Notes: a model not told the origin generated them from the letters alone. A DNA stretch of 64,000 nucleotides from Pyropia yezoensis (GCA_009829735.1 CM020620.1:19034381-19098380); one strand, 5' to 3'. Shown: positions 11,307 through 22,879, numbered from the stretch's first letter. Translations and numbers: made by a program.

Positions 11307-12545
11307 TCACTCCTGTAGCTCGATTTCCTCCTCCTCGAGCATCTCTTCCAGACTGCCTGAAAGAGTAGTGCGATCATCCCGAGGCTGGACCCAGTCGGTG
11401 TCCGCATCCGGCTCGGGTGCCTCGACCATCTGCACCCCACCCACGTAGGGCGCCGACGGAGCCACACGGGTGGCGCCATTGGAAAGTTCCAGCAGGCCTT
11501 CCATGCCATCAATTGCGTCCACACGCACGTCACGGTCGTCGCCCGCACAGCCGTCGTCACTTGCACGACCGCCGCCCAAGCCACGATCACCACCCGTGTC
11601 ATCTGCACGATCGCCTTCACCCGCACCTCAGCCACCAGCGACACCGTCAGTTGCGGCTCCAAAAGCATCTGCATCAACCGTGTAGGTGCCGTCGTCAGCG
11701 ACAAGTTGAACACGGCGCTCGTCGTCACCGTCACTCAGCAGCAGACCATCCTGAACACGTGTGTGGTGACGCAGGAATGTATTCACCAGTATCATGTGCT
11801 CCCGCCACCCCGCGTAGGAGCCGTCGTCGTTGCCAGTGCGGCGGGCCTTGCGGACGCCAACCACCTTCTCAAAAGATACACGCGCCCAGTGTGCAATGAG
11901 CGCCACATGCCCCGTAGATGCGATGACGTACTCACATTGATTGATGGCCGCTGCCACCACCCGATCGTTCTGTCCCGTGCGCAGGAAGAGAGCCTTCATC
12001 GCGGCATTGGCGGCTTTCTTGGCCGGGTCAGACTTGGCGTACTGTGAGTCGTTGAGCCAGCCCTGCGCTTCTGCCTGGGTGAGTTCTGCGACATCGACGC
12101 CGAGTGATTCAAAGTAGGTCGCCATTGAAACCTTCCGCAGGGCCTCCAATAAGTAACCCTTGACCCGTTTCAGCTTCTCCGACACAGGCGCCCTCTTCTC
12201 TGCTGCCTTGCCCTCCGCATTGATGAACAGACGTCGGCTTTCCATAAACTCCTGCGCGCCCGCCCGGTCAACTCGAAGGACGTGCTCTGTACCCTGGTAA
12301 CAAATGTCGAGCACTCGGGCACCACTGGGCATGACGTGAAGACCCTCGTTCGCCGTCACAATTTCGAACAACATCATCTGTTTGGCCACGTCGCGCACAC
12401 GGCGAACTTCACTCTCGCTCCGAGTGGCCAGCTACAGCCTGTCATCCTCGTCTGTCGGGTCCGACGTGCCGCGAATATCCGCATCGCGTCCGGCAGCCTC
12501 TGACTTCACCTGCTTGCCGACGCCGTCAAAGACACCTCGGACGGC
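11307..12545 (-). pseudogene. unrecognised gene, C-terminal part, two in-frame stops, cut by an LTR element
   Basis: One minus-strand frame of about 413 codons runs from the chromovirus LTR boundary at 12545 to a stop at 11307. It contains only two internal stops, TAG at 12432-12434 and TGA at 11628-11630, and no frame change. The composition is that of a real globular protein: mixed hydrophobics such as MMLFEIVTANEGLHVMPSG and VVAAAINQCEYVIASTGHVA, then an acidic tail ending in a Glu-rich stretch (LEEMLEEEEIELQE). I do not recognise the family. No ATG start is seen, and the 5' part is missing beyond the LTR. It may be a host gene or part of another mobile element. Confidence 0.55.
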
Positions 12546-12907
12546 TGTAGCACAATAGGTATCCGCTGCATGTCCACTCTCAGGGAACACTCACCAAGGG
12601 GGATCGGCACCAACGTCACCAGGAGGCCAAGGTTGCTGTCCTTGGAGCGCAAGCCGCGGGACCAAGATGGGAGCCCAAATGGGAGGGGTTTGTTGTTCTA
12701 CCTTGACCGGCGGTGGATTCGCCGCCGGCCCCCTCGTTATAAACCCTCGGAGACACTACTAACTACCCTCCACCCCAAGATGCAAGTCCCTCTGGTCATA
12801 CGGAACTTAAAGATACCGTGACCAGTACGGACTCCCAAATTGAAAGTTAAGGGTTAGAAGTAGCCCCCCAATATTAGGATCACAATACGGCCAACCATAT
12901 TGCTACA
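12546..12907 (-). repeat. 3' LTR of the chromovirus
   Basis: Starts TGTAGCAC and ends TTGCTACA (plus strand), 362 bp, matching the copy at 22895-23257. It contains a GC hairpin, CCGGCGG/CCGCCGG, around 12700-12730. Confidence 0.95.
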
Positions 12908-12920
12908 TATCCCCCCCTTA
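12908..12920 (-). other. polypurine tract of the chromovirus
   Basis: On the element strand this reads TAAGGGGGGGATA directly before the 3' LTR, the expected position and composition of the plus-strand primer. Confidence 0.8.
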
Positions 12921-13496
12921 GATTCGGCCCGTCCTCGGGTCGAGTTGCATTCGGGTTACCGAATGTAAGTGGGTCGCGTGACCGTTTACCAGTCGGGTGG
13001 GGCTTTGCGCCCTGTCGCGACAGACACCCCTTTTCGAGGTTGTCTGAGGGGGGTGCCCCCCTTTGTGTGGTACACACACGATCCGTTTTCCGGACCGTTG
13101 CATTCCCGATGCGCGTTTCTGTTCACGACCCCCCTTTACGAGGGGTGGTGCAAGCGGATCCGCCACCAGGCGTCTGGTGGTAGGGGGGGCCCTCTCGCGG
13201 GACGATTGAGTGGGGGGCGGGGGCTGCCCGCGTTGCGTGGGGGCGGTTGGGGGTGACCCCTTTGTTTACCCCGTGTGGGAGGGGGGCGTGGCCCCGATCC
13301 AGGTGCCTGGGTGGAGCGCCCTCGTAGCTCGGCTGGCGCGGGTCGTCCCGCGCTGCCGTATCGCCCGTGCTGAGCTGTGTGGTTGTAAGCGCGGGTGCCC
13401 GCGCTTCCCTGGCTCGTCCGCGCGAGCGTTCCTTGTACCGGGTCGAGCCGGCTGCGGCTTTTTGGCACGGGGCGCCCCTGCTACCCCGGCTCCACC
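12921..13496. other. element-internal spacer upstream of the antisense ORFs
   Basis: It lies between the polypurine tract and the first plus-strand ORF. If the antisense ORFs are expressed, their promoter and leader should be here or in the adjacent LTR read backwards. No clear TATA element or splice pair is visible. Confidence 0.4.
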
Positions 13497-14240
13497 ATGT
13501 CGGACCCCCAGGTACCCGGGGGCGAGGACGACCTCTTGCTTGAGGAGGAGGAGGAGGTGATGGTGGACGACGTTCCCGTCTCTGCCACCGCCGCCGAGTG
13601 CTTCTTGGAGAGCTCGTCGGAGGACGAAGGCGACCGGGTGACCGTTCGTGTGGCCCCGGAAGGCGCGCCGGGCGGACTGTCGTCCGTGTGCAGCGGCACG
13701 ACGGCTCCGTCGGGTGGCGGGCAACCGCGTGTAGCGGCTGCCTCTACCCCTACTCCTCCGGCGGCCCGGATGGCTCCTGTCGCCGGTGCCGGCGGGGCTC
13801 CACCTCAAGACGGCGTCGCCGGTGTGTCGGACGGTCGTGGCGGCACCCCGGCCGGGACGGCGGGTCAAGACGGCGCGGGTGCCCGCCCGGTTGGTGTGTC
13901 CGTGGCGGCGGGTAACGGGTCTACCCCTGCTGCCCCCGTGGTGCCCACGTCGGGCCCAGGTGGCGGCGATGCTCTGCCCGCGGTGCCGCGGGCGCTTCGT
14001 GGTCAAGAAGTGTCTACCCCGATGGCGGTGGACTCCGGGAGTTACTCCGGGCAGGCGCCCGCCCTTCTTCTTCCTCCTCGGCCCCGTGCTCCTCCGGTGC
14101 CGGCCCATCTGCCGGTGGGGCTCCCCCCGGCGCCCCCGATTCTTCCTGGTCCTGCCCAAGTTTCCCCGTTGGGTGGCGGCGCCGCCTCGGCGGCAGGTCA
14201 ACCCGCCATGTCGATGTCCGACTTGGTGGCTCGGGTTTGA
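13497..14240 (+). CDS. antisense ORF1 of the chromovirus, acidic/disordered protein
   Basis: A 247-codon frame on the strand opposite gag-pol. It starts MSDPQVPGGEDD, followed by a Glu-rich patch and an acidic Ser cluster (LESSSEDEGD); the rest is Pro/Ala/Gly-rich and looks disordered. I recognise no domain. The stop at 14238-14240 is separated by only three bases from the ATG of the next ORF, so the pair is arranged like a bicistronic unit or a reinitiation/readthrough pair. The opposite strand is also open here but translates to Arg/His/Pro-rich sequence, so the plus frame is the better coding candidate. No stops interrupt it although gag-pol of the same element has five. Antisense extra ORFs are known in some plant Ty3/gypsy elements, but I cannot connect this one to them. 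Confidence 0.55.
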   Translation: MSDPQVPGGEDDLLLEEEEEVMVDDVPVSATAAECFLESSSEDEGDRVTVRVAPEGAPGGLSSVCSGTTAPSGGGQPRVAAASTPTPPAARMAPVAGAGGAPPQDGVAGVSDGRGGTPAGTAGQDGAGARPVGVSVAAGNGSTPAAPVVPTSGPGGGDALPAVPRALRGQEVSTPMAVDSGSYSGQAPALLLPPRPRAPPVPAHLPVGLPPAPPILPGPAQVSPLGGGAASAAGQPAMSMSDLVARV

Positions 14241-14243
14241 GGC

Positions 14244-15866
14244 ATGACTGTGCAGGAGTCGATGGACTCCGCTGGGCGGATGCGGGTGGACTTCCACCAG
14301 CCGCGTCTTCCTGGAGAGACCTCCAGGCGCGTCAAGGTGGACCCGAGTTGGGAGCGGGAGTTGGTGCGGCTGGTCAACCAGCCGAACGCGGTCCGGGTGG
14401 AACATCATTGGATCCTGAGCCAGCCGGACGACCGGCATGCGCAGCTCTGGCGCACCCGGGTGGGGCGGGGTGAAGTCTACCTCGACTCCGCCTTCGGGAT
14501 ATGCGACTTGATTGCCCCCGCGTTGCCGCGGGAGGTTCACTACCCGGCTAGTGCTCGGAAGGTTGCGGCGGCGGCGGAGCCGGTGGCGTTTGGGGAGAGG
14601 GTGGGTGATACCGGCCGGTGTCCCGGGTTTGAGTACTTCCCGGGGGTATCCCCGTACCTGACGTTGACGGCTCCGTACCCGCCTATGGCGGGGTTGAAGT
14701 CGGCGTCGAGTTGGCGACGCAACCATGGTGTCATGGCGGATGCGTTCCGCACCGATATAACGTGCGCGTTGCAGACCGGTAACGGTCGTGCGCCGGTGTA
14801 CACTGACGTGCACCCGCCTTCGTGGCAGGAGGGGTGGGAACCCGCCCCTGCTTTCCGGTTTGACACCGGCTCCTGTCTCCGATACTTCGGGAGTGTGTTG
14901 GCCTCCCGGCCGGTCCGCCCGTTGCAGGCGACCTTCACCCTTGAGGTTACCCTCGGGCAGGCTTCCTCCTTCTTGCTGTCCGTCCGCCGGCAGGGGCGCC
15001 TGTTTCATCTTCCGACGGGTGTCCGTCGGCACATCGAGCAGTTGGGCGTGGACATGATAGCCGCCAAGACCGGGTTGGCCCGGGAGTTCGAGGCCCTGCT
15101 GGCTGTTCACGATGCCGTGAACTGGGCTGGGGAGTTGGCCCTTCCCCCGTACCGGGACCCGCAGGCTGGGGCTTCCCCCTTGCCTCGTCACTCGTTGCGT
15201 ATCCGGCGTACTCAGCCCGGTGAGCCCAATTGCCGTGGGTGGGCGTCCACCGAGGCTGTTGCTGACCTGGGTATTCCCATGGTTATCCATGACCTTCTTC
15301 AGGTCCTTGCCCCGTGGTTCGGTAACCCGATACCGGCGGCGGTTCGCCGTCGTCCCCGAGAGTGGGGCTCTGCGGGTGGGGAGCGTGAGGTGTCCCGTCA
15401 TCGGGCGGAGCCCCGCCAGGTATACGGGGAAGCCCCTTCAGTAGGGTCCTACCGGGCCTCGTATTCGCCGCCACCGGCTCCGGTGGTGGCCGTGTCGGCT
15501 CCTGTGGCTCCTCTGGCTGCGCCAGTGTCACCTTCCGCCCCTGTCATGCCTGACGGGGGTCCCCGTCTATGGTATGAAGGCGTTGACGCCCTTGTTGCCC
15601 GCGCGATGCGGGAGGATCTCTTTGTTAGCTGGGGGGATATCCCCCCAGGTGCTGCGCTGGTTGGATCCGCGCGTTGCTTCGGTGGCGTGCTGGACCGCCT
15701 CCAGTCCGCTCTGGCGGATGTGGAGGCCGGCCGCAGCACCCTCGTTCAGCTATGCACCGAGGTAACTCGGGTGATTGACCGTCGTGAGATTGCCGACCGG
15801 TGGAGCATGGAGGTGTACGCGCTTACGCGTGAGTGGCCTCCCTCGGGCAGTGGGTCTACCCACTGA
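14244..15866 (+). CDS. antisense ORF2 of the chromovirus, Trp-rich protein of unknown function
   Basis: A 540-residue uninterrupted frame starting MTVQESMDSAGRMRVDF. The first about 370 residues have globular composition with regularly spaced tryptophans (VKVDPSWERELVRLVNQ, VEHHWILSQPDD, HPPSWQEGWEPAPAF) and cysteines such as GSCLRYFGSV. A Pro/Ala/Val linker follows near 410-450. The C-terminal about 90 residues look helical (EGVDALVARAMREDLF, LQSALADVEAGRSTLVQL). There is no zinc knuckle, protease, polymerase or recombinase motif, so it is not a second gag-pol. It could be a capsid-like, nucleic-acid-binding or regulatory protein; the function is unknown. It is convergent with the integrase end at 16318, with about 450 bp between them. 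Confidence 0.6.
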   Translation: MTVQESMDSAGRMRVDFHQPRLPGETSRRVKVDPSWERELVRLVNQPNAVRVEHHWILSQPDDRHAQLWRTRVGRGEVYLDSAFGICDLIAPALPREVHYPASARKVAAAAEPVAFGERVGDTGRCPGFEYFPGVSPYLTLTAPYPPMAGLKSASSWRRNHGVMADAFRTDITCALQTGNGRAPVYTDVHPPSWQEGWEPAPAFRFDTGSCLRYFGSVLASRPVRPLQATFTLEVTLGQASSFLLSVRRQGRLFHLPTGVRRHIEQLGVDMIAAKTGLAREFEALLAVHDAVNWAGELALPPYRDPQAGASPLPRHSLRIRRTQPGEPNCRGWASTEAVADLGIPMVIHDLLQVLAPWFGNPIPAAVRRRPREWGSAGGEREVSRHRAEPRQVYGEAPSVGSYRASYSPPPAPVVAVSAPVAPLAAPVSPSAPVMPDGGPRLWYEGVDALVARAMREDLFVSWGDIPPGAALVGSARCFGGVLDRLQSALADVEAGRSTLVQLCTEVTRVIDRREIADRWSMEVYALTREWPPSGSGSTH

Positions 15867-16317
15867 GGAGTGCTATTGTTTGTGAGGGAGAGGGCCCCGG
15901 AGACCCTTATGGTGGCCGGGTAGTAGTGAGTATAACCTCATCCCCCGTTGGGGCGTTTGCATGATACCAATGCCTGCCTTTGGGGAGTACCCCGTCTGAC
16001 TTAGCCGTGGCCTGTCTCGGTTCTTTCCCACGCCCCCCAACCCATCCTGGTTGGTTAATACTCATGAAGGTCAACCTTCCTTGGTCCGTCACTTGCCTCC
16101 TGGCTGAAGGTTTACCTTGGTGTAAGCCTCAGGTTACTTTGAAATTATCCGAGTTAGTCATCTCCTTCAAGTAAACTTGTAAAAGTCAGTAGCTTACTTA
16201 GTTTGCCTAAGTCCGCTCCAACTTAGTGAACCCAAGTCTTGCCGGATCCATGTGACACCCTACTTAGTAGGTATAAGCCTCACCCCCCAACAGCCAAAGT
16301 CGGTGTCAGTTGGGTTG
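15867..16317. other. convergent spacer between antisense ORF2 and pol
   Basis: AT-richer than both neighbours, with repeated ACTTAGT/CTTAG words at 16140-16275. It would hold the 3' ends of both the antisense and the pol-direction reading units. No ORF is supported. Confidence 0.45.
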
Positions 16318-19300
16318 TTACAGTAGGCGTCGTCGCCTCATGTATGGCATGAGAAGTTGGCGGGGTATATTCGCCGCCTGTTCCCAGGTGGGTGAGTCGT
16401 ATCCGAGCCAGATCACCTTGACGTACCAGGGTCCTGGTAGGTCTGGATCGGTGTGTCCGACCACGCTCTCTACTTGGTATGGAATCCCATCCGGTCCCAC
16501 CGGGTCATCTGACCGGTGGGTTGTAAGAGCTTCATGTAGCAACCCAGCCGGTACCGGCTGAGGCTGTTCCGGCTTCGGAGCAGGTGTCACATCATTGACG
16601 TTGATGCGTTGTATCTCCGTATCGGAGTGCAGGATGACAGAGTGATCATCTCTGTGTAAGATCTTGTACGGTCCTTTGACCGGTTGCATAAGCTTGTTCC
16701 CGCGGAACTTCTGGTGTCTGATGTAGACCCAGTCACTTGTTACCAGGGTTGTGCTGCGTACCCGTAGCCGGGCGTCAAAGTTCTTCTTGTATCGAAGTTG
16801 TGTACGGTCAAGGGCACCCTTGAGCTTCGGAATCATCCACGATAGCTTGGCCAACCAAGCTAAGTGGATCCGTTCGGCCGGTCGGCCCTTCGGTATGTCA
16901 TACCGAGTGCATCTGCCCGGTGGCAGCGTCAGGTTACCGACGCCCATCGGCATGACCCATTTCAGTGGGGCGATGCTGGTACTCCGGTGGGGTCTGGCAT
17001 TGTATGCCAGGGTCAAGACCGACAGAAGCCTGTCCCACGTCTTCGTATGCTCCGCCACATAGCATTGGAGCATCTTGACGATGGTGCGGTTGAACTGCTC
17101 CACCTGCCCGTTGGATTGCGGGTGGTAGTCGGATGCCCGACGGGGTTCGATACCGAACATGCCCAGGACCATAGTGAAGAATGCTGACGTAAGGTTTGCT
17201 CCGTTATCGGAGAGGAGTTGCTTCATTACTCCGTAAGCACTGATCCAGTGGTCAACCACTGCGTTCATGATGGTGTAGGCCGTATCGTTCGGGATTGCTA
17301 CTGCCCATGACAGCTTAGTAAAGCGATCCGACATGACCAGGATGTACCTGTTCCCTTCTTCCGTTACCGGAAGGGGCCCGAGTATGTCAATAGCGACTTG
17401 CTCGTTGGGCCCATCCGGGGGGAACAGTTTCATAGCGGATGCCCGCCTGTGAAGACTCATACGATTCCGTGCACACGGGTGGCATCCCCGCACGTGGTCG
17501 ATTACGTCGACGGCCATAGCTGGTCAGTAGAAGAACCTTCGCATTGCTGCGAACATGCGTGAACCCCCCGGTTGTCCGGCTGTGGGGTTCTCGTGTTCTC
17601 GCTCCATGACGGCTTGCCGTAAGGACAGGGGAACCATGACCTGATGTCGTCCATCGGCGGGTGCCCGCCGGTATATGAGGCCGTCCTCATTCTCGGAGAA
17701 GATGCCGGCCGTGCCGGCCAGGAGGTTAGCACGATGGCGTTTCCAGTCATCGTCATTGGCCTGTGCCTCGCGGAAGTCCGCGAGGGTCAATGGGCATGCA
17801 AGGTGTGCCATGGTATGGTCAACCATACCTTGGGTAGCATTACCCACCATGCAAACCGGTACCACCGGGATGTCCTCGTCCACCTGTCGGGTATCCCCGC
17901 TTGGTGTATCGAGTCGCGACAGTGCGTCCCCCAGATGATGGGTGGAGCCGGCCTTATATATGGTCCGGTAGTTGTGCTCGGCCATCTTCAGCCTCCACCA
18001 GGCTAGCTGACCGTGGCTGTCGGAATCCTTGTCACCAAGGTTAAGCAGCCATCGTAAGGGTTCGTGGTCGGACCTTACGATGAACCTGGAACCTTCCAGG
18101 TATGGCCGGAGCAGTTGCACTGCCCATATGACTCCGAGGCACTCGCGCTTGGTGGCACTATAGTTACGCTCAGCCGGGTTCAGTGTCCGGCTGAAGTACC
18201 CTACCGGATGTAGGTCCGGGATAGCATTATCGGTACCGATGATAGTCTCTCCCTGTAACAGGGTGCATCCCACTTGGGTATCGCAGGCATCGACGTCGAT
18301 GACGAAGGTCCCATGTCTATGCGGCAACGCAAGCACGGGTGGGGCTAGCAGAGCTTGCTTGAGCAGCTCGAATGCCTCTCCCTCGCTGGGCGAGGGAGGT
18401 TGGAGTACCTTTGGCAAGGCGCTGCTCGTCAGAACCGTTAACGGTTAGGCTATATGAGCGAAGTCCTTGACGAACCGTCGGTATACGTTGCACATCCCCA
18501 GGAAGCTTTTCAGCTGTGTCTGGGTGGTTGGGTATCGAGCATCCCGGAGGGCTCGGGTATTAGCTTCGAGCACTCCCAGTTTACCTGGTGTGATCTGGTG
18601 ACCCAGATACTCGACTGTCTGCTGGAAGAAGGCGCTCTTCTTGAGGCGCAGGGTTACCCCGGCGTTCCGCAAGAGGGTGAGTACCTCATCGACATGTTGC
18701 ACATGGTCATCCATGTTACGCGAGAAGACGATGACGTCGTCCAAGTACACCAGGCAGTTACGCCACTTGACTCCCGACAGTATAATGTCGATGGCCCACT
18801 GGAATGTGGCGGGGGCGTTGGACAATCCGAAGGGCATCCTTAGGAACTCGTACACGCCACTGTGACAGACGAACGCCGTCTTGGGGATATCCTCCTCCGC
18901 AACGGGGATCTGCCAGTACCCGGCATTGCAGTCAATAGTGGTAAACACTGTGGCCTCCCCCAGCGAGTCGATGCACTCGTCCATCCTTGGTAAAGGGTAT
19001 GAGTCTTTCTTGGTAACCAAGTTGAGGCGTCGATAGTCGATGCAAAACCGAGGGGTTTGATCCTTCTTGGGTACGATAACGACTGGGGCGCCCCACTCCG
19101 ACATCGAAGGTCGGATCACCTTAGCTTCGCTCATCCTCTTCACCTCTCCATCAACGATCTCTCGTTGCATAGGTCCCGCGCGATGCGGTTGCGACCGCGC
19201 TGGTCGAGCACCTGGTACCAGGTCTATACGGTGTTGGGTTGCCCCAATGGTACCCAGCGCCCCGCCGGTCCACATAACGTCATGCTTTCTTAGCAAACGT

Positions 19301-20491
19301 CGTACCCCTTCAGCTACCGAAGGGGGAAGGTGGTCGAGGTCAGCCTCGGCCAGTGCCTTCAAGGCTTCTTGGTCCTTTGGCGGCATGTCCGCCGGAGCTG
19401 CCGATGGGTTAGGCTTCCCGTCATCGGGTTGCTGCCGCTCGGTGGTCTCGGCGACCGCCAGTACCTCAAGTGGTTCCACTTGACCTTCCTTGTCAGGGGT
19501 AAGGATATCTCCTTCGTAGAGCTCGGCAGTCCTCAGGATAGTTCCCTTCGGGAGGGTGACTGCCTTCCGGCGATAGTTCGCCATCACGAGCAGTGATGAC
19601 CCCCCCGCTGGGAGGTCTACGATACCGTTGGCCATGGTCAACCCATGGCGCTTGTAGGTTCGTAGGTTGGACTGGACTCTGCAGATGCCTGCGAGGTCAC
19701 AGTTAACCGGGAGGACGGTCTCCGATAACGGCTCAAAGCGAGTCCGCTTGGCCAGCCGGAGTGTCTTCGGTTCTACACTGGCGTATACCTCCGCTACGTT
19801 AACGTGACTCCCGTGTAGCGTCAGGTCCCTGACGATAGCTGTCTGTCCTCTCTTAGTCCCGTCGGCCTCTTGCAGCTCGACGGTCTTCCGGCCCGGCTGG
19901 ATTGCATCAACGTGAACGTTGATGAAGGTGCACCCCAGTATGCAGGGCACCGATAGAGTCTCACACACCAGGAAGTCAACTTCCGTAGTGAGCTCCCCGA
20001 TAGTGACCCGCAGCGACATCGCTGCAGTCGTGCGAATGAGACGACCATTCGCATCCTTGATCGTGGGTCCCCGAGCAACTCTGACTCGCGAGAGCCACTT
20101 GTCCGGGAGGGTATCCTTCCGGATCAGGTTAGGTCCAGCCCCTGTATCCAGTACAGGGTAATACGATCGGGTCGACTGGGGGTCAACCCCCAGTGTGGCT
20201 GATACCTTGAAGTTCTCCAAGGTGAACAGTACGTGGCCTACACCGATATCCGGTGTAGCTCGGGCATCCTGAACAGGGCCCTTGACTGGTTCCATGTGAC
20301 GGGGCTTCCCGTCCTCTCCTCCCAACCTTGGTGGGTGGTCATCAATCCCCTGACGCCGTGTCGTCGGGGCCGGAAGGTGTACCCGGGGGTTGATGCGGCG
20401 TCGGCTCAACCGCGCTCTCCGTGGGGCTTTCCCCGCGGCAGTCCGGGGTGGCTTGCTAGGGTTACCCAGCGACCCCGTGTCGTCCTTCCTC
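16318..20491 (-). pseudogene. chromovirus pol: protease, RT, RNase H, integrase, chromodomain
   Basis: Protease shows YYPVLDTGAG. Reverse transcriptase shows FCIDYRRLN, MPFGLSNAPATFQ and YLDDVIVFS. RNase H shows FVIDVDACD and RSDHEPLRWLL. Integrase has its zinc-finger CxxC (CHPC), the first catalytic Asp in AIDILGPLP, the second in LLSDNGANL and the Glu in HPQSNGQVEQFNR. The tail is a chromodomain (YQVESVV, YVKVIWLGY, TWEQAANI) that keeps the Tyr, Trp and Tyr expected of a methyl-lysine cage; such domains direct integration to heterochromatin. Pol lies in the +1 frame relative to gag, with overlapping open frames near 20.5-20.9 kb. Two in-frame stops break it: TAG at 18445-18447 after RT, and TGA at 17524-17526 inside the integrase zinc finger at a normally conserved Trp. 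The second zinc-finger His reads Gln (NPTAGQPGG). Confidence 0.93.
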
Positions 20492-22675
20492 TTACTCGTT
20501 TCCCGTACTCGGCCGGGTACTATCTTCCGGGATATCCGGGCGAGGAGGTGCCTCCTCGACCGCCAGCACTCCTCCTGGAGCTTGCTGCCTGCCCGGCGCC
20601 GGGCCTCTGGCGGGATACCCACCAATGGATGCCTTGCGTTGCGCCGCTGCACGTCGAGACTCCTCCGGGATGAGCGGGCATGCGGACACCCAGTGTTGGG
20701 GGTCTCCGCACAACATACATCCGGACGTGCCGGCCGTCCCGGGCGTCCGCGTCGGGTTGGCTCCATAGGTCCGGTTGCCTGCCTCGGGCGCCCGAGTGCC
20801 CGCCCCTTAGTAGGCCTTGGGTCCCGGTGCCAACCGGAACATGGACTCCCCCAGGCGGCTGGCTCTACCAGCGATGTGAGGAGGTGCCTCCGTACGCACT
20901 GCCCATGTCGGCAGGGGTTGGTGAGGGTTACCCGTAACCGGGGCATACCCCGTAGTCCGCACATACGGGACGCGCCGTCCCGCTCCCTCGTTAACCTGGA
21001 ACTGGGTCCCAGCCGGGGCGATGTACGCTACCGTCCCATGCTCATCGATCACCGGCGTTGCCGATAGCAACAGGTGGCCCTGTTGGTCGACTAGAGGTTC
21101 ATCCTCACCCGTAGGGGTATGTTCAGTCGCCACCAGTACTGGGGCGGCCTTACGTTCCACCTTCTCTTGCCTCGGTACCGGGGTAAGCTTGGGATTGCCT
21201 CCCTCACCCTTGGGCTTCGGGGCCAAGGCACATTCCGGGTGTAGCACCCGGTAGGCGTCCCCTAGCGACTTGCACATATGCATCAGTCGACTGAAGTTCG
21301 TCCGAGCCGTATTGGCTCCCCGTGCGGATATCCGCACATAGTTGGGTACTCCTGCGAACAGGATGGCCCGTAGTTCCCCTTCACCGAGGAGCTTCCCCAG
21401 CTCGTAGTCGAGCTCTTGGATCCGGCATCCAAACATCTTTTCATCCTCCCAGGACTGGGCGGTGGCCGTGCGAAGGGCCTGATAGTGGTCTTCGCACTTG
21501 TCCTCACTGAGGTAGCTGCTAAGCAGCTCCTTCAATATCCCTCGGTAATCCATGGGGGTGGCTGCGACCCTCATTCCCGGCATCGGGGATGCCTGGCGGA
21601 GGATGCCTCGGACCCGTTCGTCAACAAAGAACGGGAGGTTCTCCAGCGCCAGCCCCTCGTTGACGAGCGCCTTGTCCGCGGCTGCCTTGGAGCTAGTCAA
21701 GAAGCAAATGACTGCCAACAGGCGTCCGTTAGGGCCCCCGAACATGGGGACTCCCTTCATTATGGTCTGCATAGAGCGGATCGCTCGGTGCGAGGTCGTG
21801 CGCATCGATTCCGATACGGTAGTGGATCGGTCCTCCAAGCGATAACGTTCACGAGTCAGTACCGACCTGAAGACTTCGTTGACGATTTCCGTGTCCGCGT
21901 CCTGGATATCCAGTCGCTTGGCCAGTTGATGAGTGAACTAATCGGACTCCAACCGCTTCAGTAAGCTCGCAGTAACCTGCACTGTCATCGCTTGCATCAG
22001 TGACGCTGGAACTTCCGGCGACGGCGCCTCGGGTACCCAAGTTGCTTGGCTCCCTTCGTCGATGGGATACTGCGAGACGGTACCGCCTCCCCCCATCGCC
22101 GACTCTGTTCCGGCGTAAGTATCCGCCGGATCGTGTCCCCGGAGCCCGCTCTGGGTGCTCCGAGCGTAGCGCTCCGTATGGCTACGTTCCAGCTCAGCCG
22201 ACGAGTCGGATCCATAACCCGCCGTGTCCGGGGGTTGTCCAGGAGTAGCAACACCGGGGTTGACCCTGGTGGACTCCGAAAGTAGTCCGGCCGGTTCGAA
22301 CCGTACCGGTGTGGGAGCGACCCGACGGGGTACCGTCGTATGGCGTGCTTACATCAGCACAGCCATTGCGTCCTCCGTACGCTCTTGACGGGCGTCGAGC
22401 CCGGTGAACCGGGCCTCGATGCGAGCCAATGATGCCATCAGGGAGTCCCCTGGTGAAGGTGGCGGCGGCGTGAGGTCGGCAGAGGACAGTTGCGGCGGTC
22501 CGCCGCCCCCGGCCGTCCGTGCCGTACCAAACGTCGATCCGGCACCGGAGAGCATCGGCGTCTCAATGTTGTCGATCGGGTTACCGATCCCGGTTCCCGG
22601 GTTCAGCTCCGGGGTCGGCGTCGACGCCGATCCGTCATCTTGAACGTTCCCCGTCTCTTGGGTAGACATAGTCAC
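20492..22675 (-). pseudogene. chromovirus gag with CCHC zinc knuckle
   Basis: A single frame from ATG 22675 to 20492 interrupted by three stops: TAA 22349-22351, TAG 21938-21940 and TAA 20807-20809, with no frame change. The N-terminus is Thr/Pro/Gly-rich and ends in a short helix (SLMASLARIEARFTGLDARQ). The middle holds a capsid-like helical region (FFVDERVRGILRQASPMPG, GRLLAVICFLTSSKAAADKA). Near 20.7 kb there is one zinc knuckle, CMLCGDPQHWVSACP, of CX2CX4HX4C type. It would package element RNA. Confidence 0.85.
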
Positions 22676-22879
22676 AATCAGTCAACCGACGTAACAGTCA
22701 CCACGAATAAGAGAGCGAGGGGGTAGTTGGGGGAGAGTAACCGTAGATCGCAGTCAAACGCCACCACTCAAAACAATCAAACAGATCGCAGCACCACGCG
22801 TACAAGAAACGGACTGGATCCTTATCCGTGAGCCAGGGCCGAAGACGGCGTCACCACAAGGGTGACGGAAACCCGTCCC

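Noticed and set aside
13266..15401. A 711-codon minus-strand frame opposite the antisense ORF pair
   Set aside because: Its translation is Arg/His/Pro-rich with few hydrophobics or acids, the mirror image of the better-balanced plus frames.
22280..22310. GGTTCGAACC, a T-arm-like word suggesting a tRNA
   Set aside because: No acceptor or anticodon arms around it; it lies inside the gag frame. I found no tRNA or rRNA in the window.
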